Positions 1-4,449 of a stretch of 5,637 bases of DNA are shown here, piece after piece; position 1 is the first letter of the stretch, and every line of letters begins with the position of its first letter. The position numbers were made by a program, and so were the translations under genes. This stretch comes from Thermoplasmata archaeon. GTDB taxonomy: Archaea; Thermoplasmatota; Thermoplasmata; Lutacidiplasmatales; UBA184. The notes under the pieces were generated by a model. The model did no database searches and was not told the DNA's origin. It was given only the letters and a program-made list of their open reading frames with translations. Location: assembly GCA_030039825.1 (NCBI GenBank), contig JASHUV010000203.1, positions 1 to 5,637 on the forward strand, given 5' to 3'.

Positions 1-71
1 ACCGTTCCGGTCTCCCACCATGGATTCGCCTCGGAGAGCAAGGCGAACAGCTGTTCGGGATCCTGGTCCAT
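1..71 (-). CDS. Start of an unidentified gene, possibly an archaeal DUF4143-type ATPase (partial)
   Basis: An ATG (bases 71-69, minus strand) opens a reading frame that runs off the left edge after 23 codons. The visible protein begins MDQDPEQLFALLSEANPWWE: a short acidic helix followed by an N-P-W-W motif. I recall similar openings (a short amphipathic helix, then N-x-W-W) in archaeal AAA-type ATP-binding proteins of the DUF4143 group, but no Walker motif is in view, so this identity is a guess. The start is supported by an AT-rich promoter-like box about 28 bases upstream and a palindrome ending one base before the ATG. That arrangement fits leaderless, repressible transcription. The gene lies downstream of the toxin-antitoxin pair on the same strand but has its own promoter-like region. 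Confidence 0.5.
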   Translation of the reverse strand, partial: MDQDPEQLFALLSEANPWWETGT

Positions 72-72
72 T

Positions 73-92
73 TGCTGTATCATAATACAGCA
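73..92. promoter_or_regulatory. 20-bp palindrome, candidate operator
   Basis: TGCTGTAT (73-80) and ATACAGCA (85-92) are perfect inverted repeats around a 4-base centre (CATA). The palindrome sits between the TATA-like box at 95-110 and the ATG at 71, where a bound repressor would block initiation. The half-site CTGTA/TACAG recurs in the palindrome at 113-128. Operator function is inferred from position and symmetry. Confidence 0.5.
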
Positions 93-94
93 GA

Positions 95-110
95 TTGATA
101 TCATCCTTTT
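95..110 (-). promoter_or_regulatory. Candidate archaeal promoter (BRE/TATA-like) for the leftmost gene
   Basis: Read on the minus strand, an A-rich stretch AAAAGG (110-105) is followed by ATGATATCAAT. The AT-rich centre lies about 28 bases before the ATG at 71. That is the spacing expected of an archaeal TATA box when the transcript begins at or near the start codon. The surrounding sequence is strongly GC-rich, so the AT-rich patch stands out. No Shine-Dalgarno sequence precedes the ATG. Confidence 0.4.
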
Positions 111-112
111 GG

Positions 113-128
113 CCTACAGTACAGTAGG
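113..128. promoter_or_regulatory. 16-bp near-perfect palindrome, second candidate operator
   Basis: CCTACAGTACAGTAGG is a palindrome with one mismatched pair (118/123). It also contains TACAG twice in tandem (115-119 and 120-124). It lies just upstream of the BRE/TATA-like box of the leftmost gene and shares the TACAG half-site with the palindrome at 73-92, so one regulator could bind both sites. Confidence 0.4.
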
Positions 129-368
129 TGATGGCCGGGGTTCGGGAGCGTCGATCGCCTTCCGAGCGACACAGAACCCGAGAGCTCGGGCGGCTCGCTG
201 GGACGGGAAGCTCACCGGAGATGGGCTGCTTCCAGGATGCTCCGGGCGGGAGTCGTTCGCGATCGGCGTGGATGTTGACCGAATCGGATCGCGCCGACTC
301 CGTCCTACGCCGTTTGGCCCCCATCCGATAAGGCACGAACTTCGTGCCGGTCGGTCTCGCCCCCCGGG
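129..368. other. Intergenic region without a convincing gene
   Basis: This is about 240 bases between the upstream palindromes of the leftmost gene and the toxin stop codon. Plus-strand open frames exist here, but they start with weak codons or no ribosome site, have less third-position GC than the real genes, and encode Arg/Gly/Pro/Ser-rich sequence with no recognisable fold. The only structure I see is the 17-bp palindrome at 332-348. Confidence 0.5.
332..348. repeat. 17-bp perfect inverted repeat downstream of the toxin gene
   Basis: GGCACGAA (332-339) and TTCGTGCC (341-348) are perfect inverted repeats around a single C. As RNA this would form a 6-7-bp stem with a small loop. It starts 20 bases beyond the toxin stop codon in the direction of transcription. 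No T-run follows, so it is not a classical terminator. It could mark the transcript 3' end or bind a protein. Confidence 0.4.
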
Positions 369-719
369 CTAGTTCGCCCTCCTGTTCCGAGGCCTGGTTC
401 CGGGTGAGGGAGGGCTGGAGACGTAGGTTCCCTCGGGGGGCAACAGATGGTGGAGGAGGGCGTAGATCGTCGCCCGGTGTCCGAAGACGATCATGACGAC
501 CGAGCTCCCGTCGATGGCGTAGCTCCCCCGCCAGGGCGGAATTCGTAAGGTCCAGACGTTCTGGTACCCTCGAAGCCGGTGAACGTCGAGTCCGGGGGCC
601 GGGGTCCGCGGGTCCCTCTTGAGCTCGTCGAACGCGCGGTCGAACGCGCGTTGGATGCCGCGGGGGAGCTTGGTGAAGGTGATCCCCGCGAGCGGCTTCG
701 CGAAGGTGACGGCGTACAT
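369..719 (-). CDS. RelE/ParE-superfamily toxin
   Basis: This 116-residue protein resembles type II toxins of the RelE/ParE fold, which in characterised members cleave mRNA at the ribosome or poison gyrase. Helices fill residues about 18-36 (GIQRAFDRAFDELKRDP). Next come a basic strand, LDVHRLRGYQNVWTLRI (44-60), then WRGSYAID (63-70), VVMIVFG (74-80) and the closing HRATIYALL (81-89). This is the usual order: RL-G-x-x-x-W-x-L-R, then x-Y-x-I-D, then GHR-x-x-Y. Residues 94-116 are a Pro/Arg/Ser-rich tail longer than most family members. The ATG directly abuts the TGA of the antitoxin gene (sequence TGAATG), with no separate ribosome site, so translation is probably coupled. Whether it acts as an RNase or on gyrase cannot be told from sequence alone. 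Confidence 0.85.
   Translation of the reverse strand: MYAVTFAKPLAGITFTKLPRGIQRAFDRAFDELKRDPRTPAPGLDVHRLRGYQNVWTLRIPPWRGSYAIDGSSVVMIVFGHRATIYALLHHLLPPEGTYVSSPPSPGTRPRNRRAN
627..650. repeat. 12-bp perfect tandem duplication inside the toxin gene
   Basis: GTCGAACGCGCG occurs twice head to tail (627-638 and 639-650). On the coding strand it encodes Arg-Ala-Phe-Asp twice (toxin residues 24-31) in the first long helix. The duplication keeps the frame and adds about one helical turn. Confidence 0.8.
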
Positions 720-947
720 TCAACGAGCGCGCGAAAGCCGGTGCGCTCGTCGGAACTCTTGGAGCGATTCGCGGGGAAGCAAGAGGGCCCGATGGACGTC
801 CTGTCGGAAGTAGTCGGGCGGGACCTCGTCCATCATGTCCTCGATCGCCTCTGCGGCACTCTTCCCGCCGATCTGATAGTCGCGGAGTCGATCGCGCACG
901 CGCTGGGGGAGCGTGACGGTGGTCGAGGCGGGGGTCGATGGCGCCAT
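720..947 (-). CDS. Antitoxin, ribbon-helix-helix-like (VapB/DUF7557-type)
   Basis: This 75-residue protein is encoded directly before the RelE-like toxin. Residues 8-16 (STTVTLPQR region) form a short beta strand of alternating residues. A basic helix (RVRDRLRDYQ, 16-25), a Gly turn (IGGKSAAEA) and a second helix (AIEDMMDEV, 34-42) follow. This is the ribbon-helix-helix layout of small archaeal antitoxins, where the strand reads DNA. The C-terminal half (PPDYFRQDVHRALLLPRESLQEFRR) is probably the toxin-binding segment. ATG at 947 is chosen because it gives a normal antitoxin length and places the strand at the N-terminus. The same frame stays open far upstream only because of high GC. Expression is probably autoregulated through the repeats at 956-982. 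The family name is inferred from pattern; the antitoxin role is supported by context. Confidence 0.8.
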   Translation of the reverse strand: MAPSTPASTTVTLPQRVRDRLRDYQIGGKSAAEAIEDMMDEVPPDYFRQDVHRALLLPRESLQEFRRAHRLSRAR

Positions 948-955
948 CCGCGCTT

Positions 956-982
956 CAATAGGAGTAATAGTACTAATAGAAA
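956..982. promoter_or_regulatory. Three 9-bp-phased direct repeats in the antitoxin promoter
   Basis: AATAG occurs at 957, 966 and 975, exactly 9 bp apart. The full 9-bp units are CAATAGGAG, TAATAGTAC and TAATAGAAA, giving consensus YAATAGNAN. The second and third units join through the palindrome TAGTACTA. Read on the minus strand, the AT-rich block supplies a TATA-like segment about 25-30 bases before the antitoxin ATG at 947. A G8 run (C8 at 985-992 on the plus strand) lies just upstream. The likely role is promoter plus operator for antitoxin autoregulation; this is inferred. Confidence 0.5.
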
Positions 983-992
983 CTCCCCCCCC

Positions 993-1111
993 TGAACGGT
1001 GCTCGTTCGACGGGCGATTCGCCGTTCGATCCACGCTGGTCCGGGCCCTCCGGGCATGGACGCGCGGCGTGCCCACCGGCGCGAGGATCATGCTCCCGGC
1101 GGCGTTCGCTC
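993..1111. other. Short spacer between glycosyltransferase and antitoxin promoter
   Basis: No gene is apparent. GGCGA (1013-1017) and TCGCC (1019-1023) form an 11-bp inverted repeat around T1018. TCGA lies symmetrically outside (1007-1010 and 1026-1029), separated by two mismatched pairs. It lies about 85 bases past the glycosyltransferase stop codon and could belong either to its mRNA end or to the antitoxin promoter. No T-run is present. Confidence 0.35.
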
Positions 1112-1921
1112 TCAGCGCGCCCGCTCGGACTCGGCGACGAAGTCCGAGAACCACGCCACCCATTGGCGAGGCACCCATCTCGAGACCGGGAGGTTCATGA
1201 CCCGGACCCCGACGAGCGAAAGGAACATCAGGGGGATCGCGCGCGCGATCGGCATGCGGGTGTCGGGGTCGTGGGTCCACGTCACCGGGACCTCCGAGAC
1301 GCGGTACCCGCGCTTGCGGATGTGATAGAGGAGGTCCACGTCGAACGACCGGTTCGTCAGGGCGACGGCCCGCAGCGCCGGCAGGACGACCGACCGCCGG
1401 AAGAACTTCGCCCCGAACTGCGTGTCGCGGAGCGGGATGAAGAGGAGGGAGCGGGTGAGGAAGTTCCACGACCGGCCGGCGATGCGGTTCGCGAGCGGCT
1501 CCTGCCGGATCGCGTGGCTCCCGCGCACCCACCGCGACGCGACGGCGCAGTCGAACTCCTGGAGGACGTTCGTGAGCTTGCTGAGCTCGACGGGGGAGAT
1601 CGGGCCGTCGGCGTCGAGGTAGCCCACATAATCGTACTTGACCTGCAGGAGCCCCTGCTGGATCGCCCCGCCCTTCCCGAGCTTGCCCGGGAACTCGAGC
1701 ACCCGGACCCCGCGGTCGGCGTAGGAGCGCGCCACCTCGGCGGTCCGGTCCGCGTGGCCGTCGACGACCACGATGACCTCGTAGGGCGTCCCCCGCGCTT
1801 CGAGCGCGGGGATGTGCTTCTCGAGGGTGCGCGCCAGCCGGTCCTCCTCGTTCCACGCCGGGATGACGAGGCTCAGGCCCTCGGGACCCGCGTCGGACGG
1901 CGTCGTCCCGGGGGTCGTCAC
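1112..1921 (-). CDS. Family 2 glycosyltransferase, dolichyl-phosphate glucosyl/mannosyltransferase-like
   Basis: This 269-residue GT-A fold enzyme probably transfers a sugar from a nucleotide sugar to a polyprenyl/dolichyl phosphate at the inner membrane face. Visible motifs are the opening strand LSLVIPAWNEE (16-26), EVIVVVDGHADRT (48-60, donor binding, with V-D-G-H in place of the commoner D-D-G-S), GKGGAIQQG (82-90), the metal-binding DADG (103-106) and RDTQFGAKFFRR (165-176). The last motif is typical of the ALG5/DPM1-like group. There is no N-terminal membrane helix. Residues 228-246 are moderately hydrophobic and may touch the membrane. The GTG at 1921 is chosen because it overlaps the upstream SDR stop in GTGA and has GGGAGG six bases before it. 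The frame stays open upstream for another 780 bases, but that stretch is a GC artefact over the SDR gene. The exact sugar cannot be told. Confidence 0.88.
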   Translation of the reverse strand: MTTPGTTPSDAGPEGLSLVIPAWNEEDRLARTLEKHIPALEARGTPYEVIVVVDGHADRTAEVARSYADRGVRVLEFPGKLGKGGAIQQGLLQVKYDYVGYLDADGPISPVELSKLTNVLQEFDCAVASRWVRGSHAIRQEPLANRIAGRSWNFLTRSLLFIPLRDTQFGAKFFRRSVVLPALRAVALTNRSFDVDLLYHIRKRGYRVSEVPVTWTHDPDTRMPIARAIPLMFLSLVGVRVMNLPVSRWVPRQWVAWFSDFVAESERAR

Positions 1922-2961
1922 TTCCCGCCTCCCACCGCCGACACGGCGATCCGGCCCGTCGGGGGTCGGGCGGGCGAGAACGTCGTCGGCGGGACGGCGA
2001 CCGGAGCCGTCGGGAGGCCCGACGGCAGCGACCTCCAGTGCTCGAGAATGTCCGAGAGCGTCGCCCGGAACTCGACGCTCGGCGTGAAACCGAGCTCCCG
2101 GAGCTTCGAGACGTCGCCGAGATGGACGGGCTCGTCGACGGGCCGGACCCGGGCCTCGTCGCGGACCACGCGGAGCGGAACGGTCGAGAGCCCGATGAGC
2201 TCCTCGAGGATCCGTCGGACCTCCCGGGCCCGCCCGCCCCCGATGTTGTAGGCCTCGCCGGGCTCGCCCCGCTCGACGACGAGCTGCATCGCCCGTACGG
2301 CGTCGCGCACGTCCGCGATGTCCCGCTTCCGGTCGAGGTTCCCGACGCGGACCTCCGGGGGGGCCTCCCCCCTCTCGGCCCGCACGATCTGGCTCGCGAA
2401 GTCGTTGCACGCGTCCCCGGTCTTGCCGGGGCCCGTCGTCCCGAAGATCCGGAAGCGGAAGACGGGCAGTCCCGCCCCGAGGAAGTACTGGAGGCACAGA
2501 AGGTCGGCGGCCGCCTTGCTCGAGGCGTACGGGGTCCCCGGAGCGAGGGGGGCGGTCTCGGGCGTCGGGACGAGCTCGGGCCGCCCGTACTCGGTCCCGC
2601 TCCCCGCGAACGCGAGCGCGCTGCGCGGCCGGGTCGTGCGAAGGGCCTCGAGCAGATGGAGCGTCCCCAGGACGTTCACCTCGTAGGTCTCGGAAGGGTC
2701 CGCCCACGACCGGTCGATGTAGGACTGGCCCGCGAAATGGAACACGACGTCCGGTCGGAGCTCGTCGATCGCCCGATGGACCGCGGCGCGGTCCGTGACG
2801 TCGAGCGAAAGGTGCCGCGTCGGCTCCGGATCCCGGATCCAGACCGGATGGCCGTCGGGCCGCCGGTCCGCCGTCGTGACGTCGACCCCGTTCCGAGCGA
2901 GGAGCTGCGACATGTAGGAGCCGAGGAACCCGGCCCCTCCCGTGACGAGCGCCCTCTCCAC
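1918..2961 (-). CDS. NAD(P)-dependent sugar epimerase/dehydratase, GDP-4-keto-6-deoxy-D-mannose reductase (RMD)/GMD group
   Basis: This 347-residue extended short-chain dehydrogenase acts on a nucleotide sugar. It shows the Rossmann motif TGGAGFLGS (7-15), FHFAGQS (74-80), the catalytic segment FAGSGTEYG (118-126) with YASSK (Y145, K149), and RIFGTTGPG (171-179). RVGNLDRKRDIADVRDAVRA (205-224) and RPVDEPVHLGDVSKLRELGF (273-292) resemble GDP-6-deoxy-4-ketomannose reductases, which finish GDP-D-rhamnose synthesis after GDP-mannose 4,6-dehydratase (GMD). No separate GMD gene is in view, so dehydratase or combined activity is possible. Residues 311-347 form a Pro/Ala-rich tail beyond the usual fold. 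The GTG start has GGAGGT four bases upstream. The stop overlaps the glycosyltransferase start by four bases, so the two genes form an operon. Confidence 0.85.
   Translation of the reverse strand: MERALVTGGAGFLGSYMSQLLARNGVDVTTADRRPDGHPVWIRDPEPTRHLSLDVTDRAAVHRAIDELRPDVVFHFAGQSYIDRSWADPSETYEVNVLGTLHLLEALRTTRPRSALAFAGSGTEYGRPELVPTPETAPLAPGTPYASSKAAADLLCLQYFLGAGLPVFRFRIFGTTGPGKTGDACNDFASQIVRAERGEAPPEVRVGNLDRKRDIADVRDAVRAMQLVVERGEPGEAYNIGGGRAREVRRILEELIGLSTVPLRVVRDEARVRPVDEPVHLGDVSKLRELGFTPSVEFRATLSDILEHWRSLPSGLPTAPVAVPPTTFSPARPPTGRIAVSAVGGGK
1928..1933 (-). promoter_or_regulatory. Shine-Dalgarno for the glycosyltransferase
   Basis: GGGAGG on the minus strand lies six bases before the GTG at 1921 and inside the last codons of the SDR gene. 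It decides the GTG as start over the long GC-driven upstream frame. Confidence 0.7.
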
Positions 2962-2965
2962 GCGG

Positions 2966-2971
2966 ACCTCC
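2966..2971 (-). promoter_or_regulatory. Shine-Dalgarno for the SDR gene
   Basis: GGAGGT on the minus strand, at the end of a G-rich run, is four bases from the GTG at 2961. It matches the archaeal anti-SD core and fixes the GTG start, which begins the Rossmann fold at residue 4 as expected. It also implies this operon has a leader rather than a leaderless transcript. Confidence 0.7.
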
Positions 2972-3176
2972 CCCCCCGAACCCTAGGTCGCTACTCGAAA
3001 GGGCGGGGCAAGAACCCTTCGTCGAACTCGAGGGAAAGGGTCCGGGCCTCCCGTCGTGACGCGAACGACGTTCCGCACGATCCGCCCGCCGAAGTGAACA
3101 GGGTGACGGGGGGTCTAAAGCCTTCCTATCAAGGGGGGTGTGACCAAGTGTCTCAAGGGCTCTGAATCCGCCGTGG

Positions 3177-3190
3177 CGCTCGCGAGAGCG
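3177..3190. repeat. Short hairpin with GCGA loop
   Basis: CGCTC (3177-3181) and GAGCG (3186-3190) pair around GCGA, a GNRA-type tetraloop if transcribed on the plus strand. The perfect palindrome CCCGCGCGGG lies nearby at 3200-3209. It belongs to the hairpin cluster beyond the surface-protein stop codon. No function is assigned. Confidence 0.4.
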
Positions 3191-3226
3191 AGGCGGCCGC
3201 CCGCGCGGGTCCGAGGCGGCGGAGCG

Positions 3227-3244
3227 GGCGGGCCGGAGCCCGCC
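3227..3244 (-). terminator. GC-rich hairpin downstream of the surface-protein gene
   Basis: GGCGGGC (3227-3233) and GCCCGCC (3238-3244) form a perfect 7-bp stem with a 4-base loop, TCCG when read on the minus strand. It lies 25 bases past the stop codon of the surface-protein gene, directly after the hairpin at 3251-3269. There is no T-run, so it may protect or end the mRNA rather than act as a standard archaeal terminator. Confidence 0.35.
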
Positions 3245-3250
3245 GGGGGC

Positions 3251-3269
3251 GGGGGGATCGAAGCCCCCC
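3251..3269 (-). terminator. Hairpin abutting the stop codon of the surface-protein gene
   Basis: On the minus strand GGGGGG (3269-3264) and CCCCCC (3256-3251) form a 6-bp all-GC stem around the 7-base loop CTTCGAT. The first G is the last base of the TAG stop. Together with the stem at 3227-3244 it makes a double hairpin between this gene and the sugar operon. A terminator or mRNA 3'-end role is inferred from position. Confidence 0.4.
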
Positions 3270-4429
3270 TACCTCGACCGCCGACGCCGGGCCAGGACCC
3301 ACACCCCGGCGATCCCGGCGAGGGCGGCGAGCGCCGCGACGCCGACCTCGGCCGGAACCGTCGGGACCGGCGGCGAGCGGCCCGGGGGGGCCGTGACGGA
3401 GAGCAGGACGTCCCACGTCGTCACGACGAAGCCGTTCCCGTCGACCATGACCGCGTCGACCCGGTAGGCCCCGGGGCGGTCCGGAAGGCAGACGAACGAT
3501 GTCGCGCGCGAGCCGCAACCGCTCGGGAGGTCCCCCCAGGTGACGGTGTAGTTCCCGTCCCCCCCGAGGACGTCGACCGAGACGTCGACCGGGGCGCCGA
3601 GCTCGACGGTCGACGGGGCGAGCTTGACCCCGCCGATGATCACGGGATCGGCGAGGATCGTGATGGCGGGCGCGGTCGCGTTCACGACCGCGCCGGCGAG
3701 GTCGCTCACCGACACGTTCCAGATGAGCGAGCCCTGCTGGGACGCGGGGCACTCGAGGTCGGGGCCCCCCGCGCCCGCGCAGATGAACCCGTTCCCGCTC
3801 CAACGGTACGAGAGCCCTCCGGAGCCCCCGGCGACGGTGGCGTTCACGGCGTAATCCTGGCCGAGGTCGACCGAAGGTCGGCTGAGGGAGACGGAGGTGA
3901 TCCGCAGCGCCGGCGCGACGTCGAGGATCTCGGCCGGGCTCGTGGCCGTCGCGCCGTTGGCGTCGGTGACCTCGACCTCGACCGTGTAGGAGCCGGCGGA
4001 CGGGAAGGCGCAGGTGAGGTTCGCGCCCGTCGAGACGGGGCAATCGGGGGAGAACGGGAGACCCTGCCACACGAACGGGCCGAACGGACCGGTGCCCGCC
4101 TCCGGCCGCTCCGTGAGGGTCATCGGGAGGCCCGCGTCGATCGGACCCGGTCCGAACTCGGGGGGCGTCGCGATGAGGGCCCCCGATTCGATGTCGAGGG
4201 CGAGGGGCTCGCTCCGGCTGCTCGCCCCGTTCGAGTCGGTGACGCTCACCTCGACCGTGCCGTTCCCTTGCGTGTCGAACTCGCAGGTGATCGTCGGCTC
4301 GCTCTCCTCCGAGCACTGCCCAGCGAAGGGGGGCAGGGTCCAGACGAAGCGCGTGAAGTCGCCGGTCCCCCCGGTCGGCCCCTCGGAGAGGGTTCTCAGC
4401 TGCTCGTGGAACGATTGACTTTTATTCAC
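3269..4429 (-). CDS. Surface protein with Ig/PKD-like repeats and C-terminal membrane anchor, 5'-truncated
   Basis: Translated from a GTG at 4429 this gives 386 residues. Four beta-sandwich repeats lie at about 8-80 (incomplete), 84-172, 175-259 and 264-346. Repeat hallmarks are GTG(D/P)F..FVW, a Cys pair 9-10 residues apart in every repeat (C39/C49, C130/C140, C217/C227, C305/C314), then VEVSVTDSNGA-type strands typical of PKD domains. A Pro-rich linker (349-360), one membrane helix (about 361-380, AALAALAGIAGVWVLA) and RRRRSR follow, so the repeats should face outside. Sequons occur at N56, N137, N196, N238, N250 and N293. There is no signal peptide. Aligned with repeat two, repeat one lacks about its first 15 residues, and residues 1-7 probably come from the IS607 end. 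I infer decapitation by the insertion, so the remnant may not be expressed or exported. Confidence 0.8.
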   Translation of the reverse strand: MNKSQSFHEQLRTLSEGPTGGTGDFTRFVWTLPPFAGQCSEESEPTITCEFDTQGNGTVEVSVTDSNGASSRSEPLALDIESGALIATPPEFGPGPIDAGLPMTLTERPEAGTGPFGPFVWQGLPFSPDCPVSTGANLTCAFPSAGSYTVEVEVTDANGATATSPAEILDVAPALRITSVSLSRPSVDLGQDYAVNATVAGGSGGLSYRWSGNGFICAGAGGPDLECPASQQGSLIWNVSVSDLAGAVVNATAPAITILADPVIIGGVKLAPSTVELGAPVDVSVDVLGGDGNYTVTWGDLPSGCGSRATSFVCLPDRPGAYRVDAVMVDGNGFVVTTWDVLLSVTAPPGRSPPVPTVPAEVGVAALAALAGIAGVWVLARRRRSR

Positions 4430-4449
4430 CCATATTCGTCTGTGTTCGT
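4414..4449 (+). repeat. Four direct repeats spaced exactly 10 bp at the IS607 left end
   Basis: ATTGAC (4414), ATTCAC (4424), ATTCGT (4434) and GTTCGT (4444) recur every 10 bp, with T at position 10 in the first three units. The consensus is ATTCRY-NNN-T. One helical turn of spacing puts all copies on the same face of DNA, as expected if several TnpA subunits bind side by side. The repeats overlap the tnpA promoter and start codon, so binding could also repress tnpA. The repeats are directly visible; the function is inferred. Confidence 0.55.
4418..4426 (+). promoter_or_regulatory. Candidate TATA box for tnpA
   Basis: ACTTTTATT is the most AT-rich patch in this part of the window. Its centre lies about 27 bases before the TTG at 4449, the spacing for a leaderless archaeal transcript. 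No Shine-Dalgarno sequence precedes that TTG, which agrees. It sits within the phased repeats at 4414-4449. Confidence 0.45.

Larger units (their letters stand above)
2978..3268. other. Non-coding spacer between the surface-protein gene and the sugar operon
   Basis: About 290 bases without a credible gene. The half next to the SDR gene (2978-3150) should hold that operon's promoter, but I see no clear TATA box; the least GC-rich points are CTATCAA near 3126-3132 and TCTAAAG near 3115-3121. The half next to the surface protein (3170-3268) is very GC-rich and carries at least three hairpins. Open frames crossing it are Arg/Gly/Pro-rich shadows. Confidence 0.5.

Noticed and set aside
109..372. 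Plus-strand 87-residue frame in the left intergenic region
   Set aside because: It starts with TTG inside a palindrome, has weak third-position GC bias compared with neighbours, no ribosome site and no recognisable protein pattern.
948..1856. Upstream extension of the antitoxin frame to 378 residues
   Set aside because: It crosses the AT-rich promoter and then runs antisense-frame-like through the glycosyltransferase gene. Composition is Arg/Pro/Gly-rich, and the ATG at 947 gives a normal antitoxin.
1922..2707. Upstream extension of the glycosyltransferase frame to 531 residues
   Set aside because: The extension lies wholly over the SDR gene in another frame and is Arg/Gly/Pro-rich. The GTG at 1921 has a Shine-Dalgarno and starts right before the GT2 fold.
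1163..3165. Long plus-strand open frames opposite the sugar operon (1163-2251 and 2038-3165)
   Set aside because: They mirror the GC-rich minus-strand genes and give Arg/Asp/Glu/Pro-rich sequence without any fold or motif.
3240..3275. Possible tRNA T-arm (GGGGG-ATCGAAG-CCCCC on the plus strand)
   Set aside because: The loop lacks T54 and a pyrimidine at position 60, and no matching acceptor, D-arm or anticodon stem can be built from the flanks on either strand.
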